Assembly (NCBI GenBank): GCA_023213395.1
Contig: CM041465.1
Coordinates: forward strand, 75,957,741-76,021,740
Direction: 5' to 3'
Origin: Cycas panzhihuaensis
Taxonomy: Eukaryota; Cycadophyta
Length of the DNA stretch: 64,000 nt
The notes below the pieces were generated by a model that did not search any database, had not been told where the DNA came from, and worked only from the letters and a program-made list of their open reading frames with translations. Below are positions 11,155-22,199 of this stretch, piece by piece (position 1 is the stretch's first letter; every line of letters starts with the position of its first letter). The position numbers and the translations under genes are program-made.

Positions 11155-11497
11155 TATTAGAAAAGAAGTATGTAAAGCTCTATACCAAGTTAGAAAATAA
11201 TATGCTATGCATGCAATAGATGAACTAAGATGGTGAGTTAATGATATAATAATAAAGTACAAAGAAGATGAAGTATGTATAAATGAACAAAAGTGATGGA
11301 GAAATGGCTAAAACTTAAATTAGAATTAATGATAATATACATACATATAGTTCTCACCATCAATGAGAGAACTCCATTGGTCAATCTCAGAGGTATCACA
11401 CATCTCTATGTGGCTCATAACCTTAAGTATAAACTACACATAAATGTAGAGAGAGTGTACATAAAGGTAATTATGTGATTGGGTATTACACCTAATA
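11155..11497 (-). repeat. Element A 3' LTR
   Basis: About 343 bp matching 27211-27558 throughout, for example the shared words ATAATATGCTATGCATG and ACCATCAATGAGAGAAC. On the minus strand it begins TATTAGG (the partner begins TGTTGAG) directly after a G-rich tract and ends TTCTAATA. Both outer dinucleotides appear changed from TG/CA to TA by transitions. Confidence 0.75.
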
Positions 11498-11510
11498 TTT
11501 CCCCCCAATA
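11498..11510 (-). promoter_or_regulatory. Element A polypurine tract
   Basis: On the minus strand TATTGGGGGGAAA abuts the LTR start. Its position and purine content fit the plus-strand primer of reverse transcription. Confidence 0.55.
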
Positions 11511-12689
11511 ATAGTTAATTACATAATAAAATATCACATCAAATGATAAGTGTCGAGTCTTCAAATGAATGTTGGATCATAAAATATTGCAATAATATAA
11601 TTAGTTATTGATGTCTATATGAAGATAACACCATTCATCGGATCACATGGGTAACCAATCACTATGACTAGTAGTTATCTAGGATGTTCCTTTGCGTATA
11701 TAGTTCATTCATCACCAGCAAAAGTAGTTGAAAAGGGATACCACCTCTTGCTTAAATAAGATAATACAAATAGTCTTCAAATGGCTATATGGCCTTAAAT
11801 TACCTCTATGGGATAAAAATATACCTCTTTAAGCTTACATCATGACACCATAGGTTAAAAATCCAATAATAAATGTTAATACATGACTTGAAAGATAGAT
11901 GTGACTCAAGTATAACATGAATGACTCTCTCATATAATAAATTTCAATATGAATTGAGTTCTCTAGATACAAAGATAAGATCTTAATACATGTTATTCCC
12001 CCCATTTGGGGTACATCATAATAATAAATATCATGGAGCCTTTAAAAATACATATATATGCCTGCAAGTATTGAAAAAAAGAAGAAAAATAAAGTTTTAA
12101 AGAAAACTTTGAACTTTGAACTAAAATTTCTACTTCAAATAAACTCTAAATAGTATCAAGTGACCTACGAAATAAAAGCTCTCTTAGTTATAAATCCAAT
12201 GCAACTAATAGGACTAAAAACAAAGCCTCCTAACTTAAGTTACAGCCAAAACAATGATAAGGACTCTAAAAATATTAAAAATTGGGGGCTTATCCCCTTT
12301 CATTAGCTAGCTAAAGATCATATGAATATTGCATATGATCGAGGGCTAAAGAACGAGGGGGCTGGGTGGACCCAAAAAAATTATCAAATATGATTAAATT
12401 CATTTTTACAAATGCAAAAAGATAGTAACCCCTTTGAATATTGATTTGATGTCTACTAACGTTCAAAATGAAAATATGTCTATCAAAATGAAAACATTAA
12501 TAAAAGATAAAAAATATTAAACCCAAAAATTTTTAGGGTTTTGAATATCTTTTTCGTTCATCATTTTCTCTCCATCTATATGTGGTTACTAGTATTGAAT
12601 GTTACAGGTTCATTCTGTGGATTTACAAATTTTCAAGTTCCACTAGGCTTACCCATGCTTCTTGAGGTTACCCTACAATGCATAGAAAG
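11511..12689 (-). other. Element A internal DNA, no gene recognised
   Basis: AT-rich sequence with no long frame. It contains a near-perfect 25-bp palindrome at 12316-12340 (arms GATCATATG/CATATGATC around AATATT) and a G-rich patch at 12355-12372. Nothing identifies gag or pol. Confidence 0.4.
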
Positions 12690-13145
12690 TTGATTTCCTC
12701 TGTAAGTACTAATGCAACCACCTCTACACCCTCTTTAGAGTGTAAATAAGCCTTGTTAGCCTTTGAAGGCCTTGGGAAAACCTCACCAATCTACTTTAAA
12801 ATACTATAATATAGAGTTTTTGGTATAAAACTCAAGATGAGACGTTCATCAACTAAAGAGTCAAGATGGGCAATCATTCCTGTAACTTCGTCTTGTGGGT
12901 AATGTATCAGAACATTCAGGCATGCCACTATATGGTATTTTCCATCTAGTGACTCCAAATATCTAGTTTCAAATATGGGTTTCTTTATTTTGGTTCCCAT
13001 GGAAGCTTCACCATTGGAGATGGGCATTATTTTATTGGCTTTTCTCTCTACTTCTACCACCATTGTAGATGAAATATCACTGGCTAAGACTATGGCTCCC
13101 TATATTGTTAAAGGAATGGCTAAATTGCTTATCTTATAACCATAT
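12690..13145 (-). pseudogene. CHLM: Mg-protoporphyrin IX methyltransferase (CHLM) fragment
   Basis: CHLM is the plastid enzyme that transfers a methyl group from S-adenosylmethionine to Mg-protoporphyrin IX in chlorophyll synthesis. Read on the minus strand, LAIPLTI, a TAG, then GAIVLASDISSTMVVEVERK corresponds to the region after the SAM-binding motif. CLNVLIHYPQ and MIAHLDSLVDERLILSFIPK match the highly characteristic CHLM core. After a TAG at about 12795, IGEVFPRPSKANKAYLHSKE matches the C-terminal region. The SAM motif itself (normally an acidic residue followed by a Gly-rich loop) is eroded to GYKISN near 13117-13135. The N-terminal half and transit peptide are absent. No intron is seen over about 150 codons. 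It lies inside element A in the sense orientation, so it looks captured by the element rather than being a local gene. Identification is confident; it is certainly non-functional. Confidence 0.85.
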
Positions 13146-13831
13146 CCTTGTTGTCTTCCCTAGCTTGTTATGCCTATTATTTCTACCCCATCTCTGGGTC
13201 TATAAGGGATAACATTGCTATGAGAGTTGCAATTTCTCCTTCACCCTACATGGTAAAAATGATATTACCAAACCTAGAGTACTTTAAGGTTTTACTCAGG
13301 TGGTGATAACATAAATCTTCCAAATGACTGGTAAGAATATGATAGGATGTTGACCATTCTAACTTTTTATTATGCGGTTACATGAAGAGGGCCATATTTT
13401 TATTTCTTTGGAAAAACCAATCTCACGTTTAAAGAGAAGGACTCTTGATATTTAGCAGCATTTGTTAACTTAGTAGAACTCAATAGTAGCTAAGGTGATC
13501 AATCTTTTTACTTAGAATAGATAATAGTAATTGAACCTGCCAATTCTATGCCATAGTCTAATTCCTTACAATCTTGGAGCTTGTATAACAATAATAGCTA
13601 TAGCGGCAACATCCACAACTGATGTTGTAAGTAACTATCACAAGACCTTTGATTCTTTTCGTATTTTTTGGAGTAGATTTGATGCATTTGATTCCCTCTT
13701 ATTGATAGCAAATTTACTATTTGTGTAGGGTGATTAGGCTTATATTTAGAACTCCTCTACAATAATTTTTAGCTTCAAACAGTAAGCTTCAAATATGTGT
13801 TTTGCAACCCTTAAATTAGAACTTGCATGTT
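13146..13831 (-). other. Element A internal DNA upstream of CHLM fragment
   Basis: AT-rich sequence up to the insertion point of element B. Short frames such as 13531-13728 on plus have no recognisable domain. It may contain more captured sequence, since the minus strand near 13200-13260 reads as a short clean frame (ATLIAMLSLIDPEMG), but I cannot assign it. Confidence 0.35.
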
Positions 13832-13836
13832 ATAAA

Positions 13837-14377
13837 TGTTGAGAAAACTAGGTCTGAATAACCAAAAACTACCACCAAGATCTAAACTATTTTACAACTA
13901 GTTACAGGAATTGAAACTGAAATTTAGCATGAAAGTTCTTAAACTAGAGATAGTACAACAAATAAATCAAAAAGCTAAAGCATCACATACACACTAGATA
14001 TAATGTGGTAAAACCCTAGCAGTGTACTAGGAAATATCCACACATGAAAGGTATCGATCTTTATAATCTAAGAATGGAGAAATATACATAATTTATAGCA
14101 AAATACTCATAGTAATTATAACCAACTACCTTACTCCTCATAGTATATCCAATACATGAAATACCATCGACATAATAGAAAAACCATCCTAAATCAGGCT
14201 ATATAAGAGAGTTATACAAGGCACAAATCTTAACCATCAAATATGGGGTATTTTAAATGAATAACCTTGATTCTCTTTATAATTTAGTATGTTTGATAGC
14301 ACTATAATTTTAGTTCAGGGGATACCACCTCTGAACCCCCTCTTTGTGGGAGGGGGGGGGGGGATGGGGGTTCTAAC
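13837..14377 (-). repeat. Element B 3' LTR, part 1 (before element C)
   Basis: Matches 26083-26640 of the right LTR from TGTTGAGAAAACTAGG onward. A G-homopolymer (14351-14363) and the duplicated CTAAC (14373-14377) mark the point where element C inserted. Confidence 0.87.
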
Positions 14378-14675
14378 TAAAAAGGATTAATGACATAAGG
14401 TCATTACATTAGTTGATTATTTCAAAAAAGGGTCTTAAGTGAACTTTAAATTAGACCACTTAAGTGAAATGCACTTTCATGTACATTATATGTAATTTCA
14501 TTTCACCTAACTCTAATGCTCCCTCTCTCAATATAAAAGTAAAATCTCAATGGAGGAGATTCATTCTTCCCTCCCCATTTTGTGAGAGCTACTTTCTTTC
14601 TCTTAAGTCTCTCTTGCTCCTATATTTACTTTTATGTTTAGTGCATGGAGATGAAGGATAGATCCACTCTTTTCA
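14378..14675 (+). repeat. Element C 5' LTR
   Basis: 298 bp, TAAAA ... TTTTCA, so its termini are TA...CA rather than TG...CA. A TATA box TATAAAA at 14532-14538 is followed by a CT-rich stretch. A short hairpin TAATGAC/GTCATTA lies close to the 5' end and is conserved in the other copy. Confidence 0.93.
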
Positions 14676-14677
14676 TG

Positions 14678-14689
14678 TGGTATCAGAGC
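14678..14689 (+). promoter_or_regulatory. Element C primer binding site
   Basis: TGGTATCAGAGC, a perfect 12-base complement to the 3' end of plant initiator-Met tRNA, two bases after the LTR. Confidence 0.93.
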
Positions 14690-16690
14690 TTGCTTCCTTA
14701 ATATTCCTCACTTGTACTTGCAATAGAGCCATCACTTCCTTCCCCCCCACAATCCATGTGGTGAAGGAGATTGTGAAAGTGAATTTAGAAATATTTTTAA
14801 GTTATTATAATAGCATATTTTGTATTGTTTGCTTTTCCTTTCTCTTTTGTAGGTTTGGAAGTAGAATAAAAGGAGTTTTAAGGCCCAAGGATTCCAATCC
14901 TTTGCTATCCATTCAGGCTATCTCATTCTTCCTTTTCTTTCCCCTCTTTTTATCCATTTAACAAGGGGAAATGCTGCCGAAATTTTCCTAGCATTTAGAA
15001 GAATGATTGTAAGGGGAAGTTTTACCCATTTTTTTAAAGAATTTTGATCCATTTAAAACATCCATAATTGTATACTCTCACCTTGCCCATATTGGGATCT
15101 TGGTGATAAAAAAATGATGGAAATTTCATATGGTATCATGTGTTAATGAGATATTAGCAAGCTAAAATTTCTATAGAAATATAATTTGATTATTGAACTT
15201 CATAGGTCTGCAAAATCTTCTACAGAGATCCAATTGAAGTGATTATGATTGTCAAAGATAAGGCTTTGAGTCTACTTTCCAACACAAAAATTGACACCTA
15301 ATTTGGATTCCGTATGAGGAAGTTATTGCTATTTTAGTGAACAACAGTTATTTTTAGTAAGAATTCTAGAAAAATATAATTTCCTAACTTTGAGAGGCTA
15401 TTAAAAACTTTCCAAAACTCATTTGGACCTGATTCTACTTCCCAAGGATGACGCTCTAAGTCTAGTTTGTAACACAAAAACCAGCACTCCATTTTGACAT
15501 CGTGGGAGAAAGTTATTGCTGATTTAGTGAAGACTACTATTTTTGTATTAACAAAAAAAAAAAAAGGTGAAGATAATTTCTTCCTTCTTTTTATAAGGCT
15601 TAAAAGCCTATTGTAAAAGTGAGAAAAAACACCTAGATCAGAGCAATGTTTGGTGTCCTCACTTATTAGCATTGCATTTCAGCACTCTAAAGACACTTCA
15701 AGTAAGCACTCCGAAAGCACTCCAAGTAAGCATTCTATTTTCAGTTAAATGTACGTTTGATGCAATTCGATAATCTTTTCACTCTTCCTAAAAGGAATGC
15801 ATTACGTACACTATTTTTTGCCATCTTGTACCTGTTCACACACTCACCAAGGTTGAGATACCTTGGTTGACAGAATATCATGCCATAAAGGAGGTGTGGG
15901 TTTCAAGTTAGGACTGGACTAAACCAGAATATTGACGAGGTTTGGTTAGCCATACCATCATGCCTCAATCAGGGATCATCTTGATAACCAACTAGGAAAA
16001 CTAAAACTTTAATACAAGATTAAAATATACCCAATCCAATATCCGTTATAGTTATGGGTATGCATGTACCACTTTTTAGAGGAGGTATATAGCTTCTCAT
16101 TGGTGAACTGGGTGAGGATTAGGAGTACCTAGGCTCCGTTGTGACTTGGATTTCATCACCAAGCACAATTGTAGGTATCACGGATGAAGGCCAACTTAAT
16201 TCTACTAGAAGCCTAGGCATTCCTTCAACAACCTTAACTACATATTGGATACAAGTTAGAGGTTATTGGATTGATTACACATCCTACATTTGAGTTTCAA
16301 GTTGTGTAAACCCAATGATTTTAGCTTCTATATTGGCCTACAATCTTGTATATTGATTACTTACTTATTTGTAAAAAGTAATCCATAGTGTAATCACAGT
16401 CATAGTGCTTATCATATTCCTACTACTTTAGATTAATATTTGCCACAAGTATTAGTGGCTAATTTTTATCATAGTACTTCTCATATTCCTGCTACGTCAA
16501 GTTAATATTTGTCATAAGTGTTGGTGACTTTTCTCTAAGTTGCTTCCTTCATCTTTGAGCAACCATTATTACTTCTTCTTCCTTCTGCTACACTACTTCA
16601 TTATATTTTCCATTTGTAAATTATAATCAATCATTTATTGCCATCACTTTTATAGTCCCTTATTCATTTCTTCCCTTCTAAAAAGACACC
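14690..16690 (+). other. Element C long untranslated leader with internal repeat
   Basis: About 2 kb without a recognisable coding region between primer site and gag. It contains an imperfect direct repeat: 15241-15360 and 15432-15551 share words such as AACACAAAAA, AGTTATTGCT and TTTAGTGAA in the same order. A 112-codon reverse frame overlapping this repeat (15334-15672) has no known domain and is probably chance. Confidence 0.6.
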
Positions 16691-17650
16691 ATGTCTTCAC
16701 AGTTCAAGTAAAATGTGAACTGCATTCTAAAAGAGAAAGAAAATTGGGACATGTGGTTCACTGGTGTCAAAAATATTGTAAAGTATGAAGGTCTATGGAG
16801 AGATCACTTACAACCTACACCACTTGTTGTAGCTACAACTACCACAACTGCTTCAGTAGGAGGTGCTCCAACTGCTCCCACTGAAGCTGTAGTTAAATGC
16901 CAATGGGAACTTGATGATGATAAAATCTATATGGGGATACTGCTTGTCACTAATTATCCCCTGCATAATCTCATTGATAAAGTTATACATGATACAGTAT
17001 GGAAAGTTCTTGAAGTTCTTAAGAAGAACTTTGATATTAAATCAGACTTAGAATTTGTTCACTTAGTGCTGAAGATGAACAAATTGAAAATGTAGAAAGG
17101 ACATGCAACTGAGACAATCAATCTCCTTCATCTAATCAAGCAAGCCATTGATAAAAAATTTAAAACTCAATGTATTACATGGACTTTCTTGATTCAGTCA
17201 TATCTCCATATCCCAGATTATAAAAATCTATTGGGAAGTCTTCAATCTAGTGGCACTTTAAAGACCCTAAACTTTGAGGATCTTGCTGATAAGTTCATTG
17301 AATTTGATAAGACCTTTGATACCAACTTTGCCACTACATCAAATCTAGTTGATGTTGCTTTTGAAGTGGAAGAAGATCTTTGTTACACCAAAAATCAAAG
17401 TCAATACTCTCATAGAGGTGGTAATTCCCATGGAAGAGGAAGAGGTAGACAACAAGGACAACGTCCTCTTAGTCAACAGGCTCCTCAATTCCAACAAAAA
17501 CAGTCTCAAGGCCAAGGCCAAAATAATCAACCTGGACCTAGATCCAGTAATCAGAGATAATCCAACCAGCCTAATACTTGGACTGGAAATCAAATAATCA
17601 TGTGCCAAAGGTGTAATAGAAAAGGACATTATGTAAAAAATTACAGAACT
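16691..17650 (+). pseudogene. Element C gag with zinc knuckle
   Basis: Begins at ATG 16691 (MSSQFK, then TAA at 16709). The rest stays in one frame with stops only at 17093 and 17558. Readable gag features are NWDMWFTGVKNIVKYEGLW near the N-terminus, a Thr/Ala-rich linker, IPDYKNLLGSLQSSGTL, and a Gly/Gln/Arg-rich nucleic-acid-binding tail (RGRGRQQGQ...). The zinc knuckle at 17600-17645 reads CQRCNRKGHYVKNY, with the last Cys changed to Tyr. One-frame continuity with only three stops shows recent decay. Confidence 0.82.
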
Positions 17651-17799
17651 GCCACCAACAAACTACTAAGTTATCAACATCGTGTATGATGTGTATAATG
17701 TTGATAATACTTCTTTTGAAGATGCTTTTGGTGGAACGTAATTTGCTCATGCACACCTTCAAAGAATTGAGACCACTTCATCAAATGTTGTTGATAGAT

Positions 17800-18164
17800 C
17801 CACTAAGTATATTGAAGCTCATTGTGGCTATGCTTATTCACTTTTGCCTTCACCACTTGGAGTTGCAAATAGTACTACCTCAAATACTTCATCGTGGATC
17901 ATGGATACTGGAGCAACACAACACATGACTTGTCATTGCCAATTCTTTCAAGATTTTAACTCTGAAGTTCATGGTGTTGTACACATGGCTGACAAATCAT
18001 CTCAACCAGTTGAAGGACTTGGAACTATTTGCCTAAAACTCTCAGGCCTTCCAGATTTTACACTTGTTAATGTTTTATATATTCTTATTCTGAAACAGAC
18101 TCTGCTCTCCCTGTCCACCCTTGTCTCTCATGGATTTGATCTGAGTGTAACTACAAACAATTAA
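17800..18164 (+). pseudogene. Element C aspartic protease
   Basis: The protease cuts the gag-pol polyprotein. The active-site motif WIMDTGATQHMT is intact (Asp codon 17904-17906), followed by the flap-like VHMADKSSQPVEGLGTICL and the LSTLVSHGFDL region. It is in a different frame from gag, so a frame change lies between about 17650 and 17800. A TAA at 18162 ends this stretch just before the integrase region. Confidence 0.85.
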
Positions 18165-18197
18165 ACTCTCTATGTCATTCACCCTCCTTCAAATACT

Positions 18198-19180
18198 ATG
18201 GTTATAACTGGAATTCTTGATGGCAAACTTTTTCGCCTAATTGGCTTACCATCCTCTGAAGCCAACTATGTTGATGATGAATTTGCTTTTACCACAACCC
18301 TAACTCCTCGAAAGTTGTCCCAAGCAGATCTATGGCATGATCGTATAGACCATATCAAAATTGATCGTTTAAGAGGACTACAAGACACTCTTCCTGGTTT
18401 GCCTAAGTTCCCCTCTAAGCCATTTAAATGTGAAGCATGTATTATTGCTAAATCTTAAAGATAACCCTTTCCTCATAGTCAGTGGAAATCTAGCCAACCT
18501 TTACAGCTTGTACACTCAGATATACGTGGTCCTATGCCCATCCCTTCTCTCAAATAAAAGTGGTACTATATTACTTTCATTGATGATTTTACGAAGAAAG
18601 TATGGGTTGCTTTTCTTACAAAGCAAGATGAAGCTTTTTCTATGTTTCAAGCTTTCAAGTCCCGCATGGAAAATGAATCTGGATTCAAGATCAAAATACT
18701 CAGGATTGACAATGGTGGTGAGTACACATCTAATAAGTTTGAATCATACCTATGTTAACATGGAATCAAACATTAGACCACTGTTGTGGGTACAGCCCAA
18801 CAAAATGGAGTTACCGAGCACATGAATAGGGCCATCATAAATATGGCTTATGCTATGCTAGTATATAAGAATGTCCCTATCTATCTTTAGGCTGAGGCTA
18901 TCTGGACTGCCGTGTATTGCATCAACACTGTTAGTCCCTCCAAGCTTGGCCCCTCTCCACATGAAATGTGGTATGGATAAACCCCCTCTATCTCCCATTT
19001 CAGAATTTTTGGCTCTACTTGTTATGCTTATATTCTGTAGGAACACAAAAATAAGCTCCAAGATAGAGTCATCAAAGGCATCTTTGTTGGATACCCTATG
19101 GACAAAAAGGTATACAAGGTTTTCATACCTTCACCACGCAAAATCATCATCACTAGAGATGTTATCTTTGTAGAGATTGA
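18198..19180 (+). pseudogene. Element C integrase
   Basis: The zinc finger reads LWHDRIDHIKIDRLRGL ... CEACIIAK. In the catalytic core all three acids are present: Asp in LVHSDIRGP (codon 18519-18521), Asp in LRIDNGGEY (codon 18708-18710) and Glu in NGVTEHMNRA near 18816. Stops occur at 18456, 18555, 18756, 18774 and 18888, but most of the region keeps one frame. The C-terminal GYPMDKKVYKVF region follows near 19090. Trp or Gln codons changed to stops account for most breaks. Confidence 0.87.
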
Positions 19181-19692
19181 AGATCAATTACTCAGACTTG
19201 ACTCCAAGATACCTTCATATCAATTTAATTATGCCACTAAATTTGATGTCTAGATTCCAAAATTTAGGGAGGGAGATGATGAACAATTGCTCAAAATCTT
19301 GGAATATGGCAATAGAACCTTGGAGGATACAAGCTTTGACTCCAAGCTAATGTGTAAACATCCAACACCATCATTTATAAACATCCAAGTTGACAAAGGT
19401 AAAGCCATAGCAGAAGAGTCATCTTCTCCAACATCTATGGCTACCGCATCTTCTCCAGCATCGTCAACTTCCTCCGTGTCAAATATTTTACATGATCCTT
19501 TTTAGGATCAAAATGAAGATCAAGAGGTTTTGGAAATGAAAACCTCATTCCCAACTTGAGGTTTTCGTGAAACCTACCAGGTACACAAGGACATGCGACC
19601 AAATGAGGTAGGCAAAACTAGCACTAGAAGTGCCCATAGAGCAAGGATGCATGAATCACTTTCTGTTGAGCTTGAACTAGCAGAACTGCATC

Positions 19693-21240
19693 TTGCTCTT
19701 AATGAAGAGCCCTAATGTACCAAGAAGTCAGAAGCATGTAGCTTGGAGAAATGCCATGAATGAAGAGTATCAATCTCTTATTAAGAATAGTACATGGGAG
19801 CTTATTGATCTACCACTTGGAAGAAAGGTAGTTCAAAATAAATGGGTGTTCAAAAACAAGTATAGATCAGATGGCACCCTAAAAAAACACAAGGTGAGGT
19901 TGGTAGAAAAAGGATTCATGCAAAGGGGAGGCATTGACTACACTGAAATCTTTACTCCTACAACCAAGTGGTCTACAATCATAACTCTTATAGCCTTGGC
20001 TACTCAACAAAGTTGGAAAATCCACTAACTCGATGTTAAGACTACATTTCTCAATGGGGACCTTAAAGAAGAAATTTACATGGCTCAGCTAGAAGGATAC
20101 GAGATTGACGGTCATGAGTATAAAGTTTGCAGGCTCAAAATGTCCTTGTATGGCCTAAAGCAAGCCCCTTATGCTTGGTTTACCAAGTTATCTAAAAGAA
20201 TGAGGCAACTTGGATATGAGGTTTGTGACTATCAAGATATTAATGTAACATTATTCATCAAGCACCAAAATGATAAAGTCACTTACCTCTTAATCTTTAT
20301 GGATGACATGCTCATAACAGGGAATAGTGAATAGGTAATCAGCCAACTGAAGAAGGACCTTGCTAAAACTTTTGAATCGTCTAACCTCAGGTTGATAAAA
20401 TATTACTTGGGAATTAATGTAACTCAAAAAGATGGCAAAATCTTTCTCTCCCAAGAAAAATATATCAATGATCTTCTAACAAAGTTTCAGTTGGAAGGTG
20501 CTCGACTAGTGGATACACCTATTGAGCCTAATATTAAACTCTCAGTTAATGGTGACAATAGGGAGGTAGATGCAACACTCTACAGGCAACTTGTAGGTAG
20601 TCTCATCTATACTACCAACACAAGGCCAGATATTACACACTCTGTCAGCATTCTTGTAAGATTCATGACAAATCCTAAGCAGAATCATTGGCAAGCTGCA
20701 ATACGAGTGTTAAGGTACCTAAAGACGACTAGCAAATATGGTCTGTTGTATGGACCCAATGCAGAATTTAAATTTTATATATACACAAACTCAGACTTTA
20801 CCAGAGATAAAGACATAGGAAGATCTACGTCTGGGTACATAACAGTTCTTGGAACAGCACCAATATCATGAAGATCTAGATGATAAAAGATAGTTGTAGA
20901 CTTAATTATCGAAGCTGAGTACATTGCTGCTTCTAAGACAAACAAGGAGGTGATATGGCTTAGAAAATTATTGAATACATTAAATGCCACCCAAACAAGT
21001 TCTACTAGTTTACATGTAGATAATCAATCTACAATCTAGATGGCTAGAAATCCTGTATTTCATGATTATACCAAACATATAAGTACAAAAGTCCACAAGA
21101 TTAGAGAACTAGTTCATGATGGCATAATTCAACTGGAGTACTGCTCCACAGTAAATCAAGTGGCTGATATCTTCACCAAACCACTGAAGAGGGTGAAGTT
21201 TGAATAGTTTCGAAAGTAACTCGGCCTTAGGGCCTCCATC
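19693..21240 (+). pseudogene. Element C reverse transcriptase and RNase H
   Basis: In one frame from 19693 to 20871, with stops at 20026 and 20332, the Copia RT is plain: [69 protein letters not shown], and the catalytic FMDDMLITG at 20294-20320. RNase H follows: TNTRPDITHSV, RVLRYLKTT, DIGRSTSGY, then beyond the stop at 20871 IIEAEYIAAS, PVFHDYTKHI and VADIFTKPLKR near 21160-21195. All core RT motifs survive, so this copy decayed by few point changes. The frame differs from integrase, implying an indel between about 19500 and 19690. Confidence 0.9.
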
Positions 21241-21671
21241 TCTGACTGATTGAAGGAGATGACAATAGGACCATCATACTCTGTCTCATTTATGAAAACC
21301 CCTTGTGGGCGCGGAAGGACAAGAGTAAGTCTTTGCTCTATCCCATTCGTGAAAACCCCATGTGGATGCGAAAGGATAAGGGTTGTATCATTTTGGAAAA
21401 TCAAAACTTGTGAAAACTCGAAAGGGCATGGGGGATGACCAAATGGTATGTGGAGACTTAGTAGATTTTAGCTACAAAATTCATTGTACTTTTTGGCTAT
21501 CTGGCTACATTTAAAGAGCCGCCTGAGTTAGGTTAGTAGATTAGAAAAATTGTGGGTTTTCTTCCCCATGAGGGTTTCCTACAAAAGTGTCATAGTAGTT
21601 TTCTTTATAAGAGGCTCAAATAAAGACCTCATAGGATAGAATAAAATAGGATGAAATGACCTTCTACCATT

Positions 21672-21682
21672 AAGGGGAAGAT
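21672..21682 (+). promoter_or_regulatory. Element C polypurine tract
   Basis: AAGGGGAAGA immediately before the 3' LTR; the expected plus-strand primer. Confidence 0.75.
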
Positions 21683-21980
21683 TAAAAGGGGTTAATGACA
21701 TAAGGTCATTACATTAGTTGATTATTTCAAAAAAGGGTCTTAAGTGAACTTTAAATTAGATCACTTAAGTGAAATACACTTTCATGTACATTATGTGTAA
21801 TTTCATTTCACCTAACTCTAATACTCCCTCTCTTAATATAAAAGTAAAAGCTCAATGGAGGAGGTTCATTCTTACCTCCCCATTTTGTGAGAGCTACTTT
21901 CTTTCTCTCAAGTCTCTCTTACTCTCATGTTTGCCTTTGTGTTTAGTGCATGGAGATGAACGATAGATCCACTCTTTTCA
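21683..21980 (+). repeat. Element C 3' LTR
   Basis: 298 bp, same length and same TA...CA ends as the 5' copy, followed directly by the target duplication CTAAC. Confidence 0.93.
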
Positions 21981-21985
21981 CTAAC

Positions 21986-22115
21986 ACCCCTTACACCCCC
22001 TAACTAAGGGGGCTCCTACCCCCTTTAGACCCCCTTGTAGAAGCTTAGAGGGAAAAATATCATACCAACCTGTCAAAATTTTACCTCTAAAACATTATTG
22101 TCATATTATCTAATA
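21986..22115 (-). repeat. Element B 3' LTR, part 2 (after element C)
   Basis: Continues the match to the right LTR (26640-26758), for example CTGTCAAAA.TTTACCTC. It ends CTAATA, so on the minus strand the LTR begins TATTAG. The purine-rich AAAGTAGAGAT just beyond (22116-22127 on minus) is the probable polypurine tract. Confidence 0.85.
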
Positions 22116-22199
22116 ATCTCTACTTTGATAATAATTTACTTGATACCTTTTCTAGACCATTCATTACCTTTTCTACAAACCAAGAGAAGTCAAGTACCA

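Larger units (their letters stand above)
14378..21980 (+). mobile_element. Element C: Ty1/Copia retrotransposon, inserted in LTR of B
   Basis: 7603 bp with two 298-bp LTRs (14378-14675 and 21683-21980) differing at about 19 positions, nearly all transitions (about 94 percent identity). It is flanked by CTAAC at 14373-14377 and 21981-21985. The uninterrupted right LTR of element B has only one copy of the corresponding sequence, which proves the target duplication. Inside, in order: primer site, 2-kb leader, gag, protease, integrase, RT, RNase H, polypurine tract. Domain order is Copia. Stops and frame changes make it inactive. Its low LTR divergence makes it the youngest part of the nest. Confidence 0.95.

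Noticed and set aside
12791-13063. A functional CHLM exon of a local gene
   Set aside because: The SAM-binding motif is eroded, stops occur on both sides within the homologous region, no other exons are found, and it lies between retrotransposon LTRs.
14677-14690. tRNA-like sequence TGGTATCAGAGC (also at 28456, 36879, 53995)
   Set aside because: These are primer binding sites complementary to the 3' end of initiator-Met tRNA, not tRNA genes; no cloverleaf surrounds them.
15334-15672. 112-codon reverse-strand frame in the leader of element C
   Set aside because: It overlaps an imperfect direct repeat, lacks a domain, and is antisense to a leader in AT-rich DNA; most likely chance.
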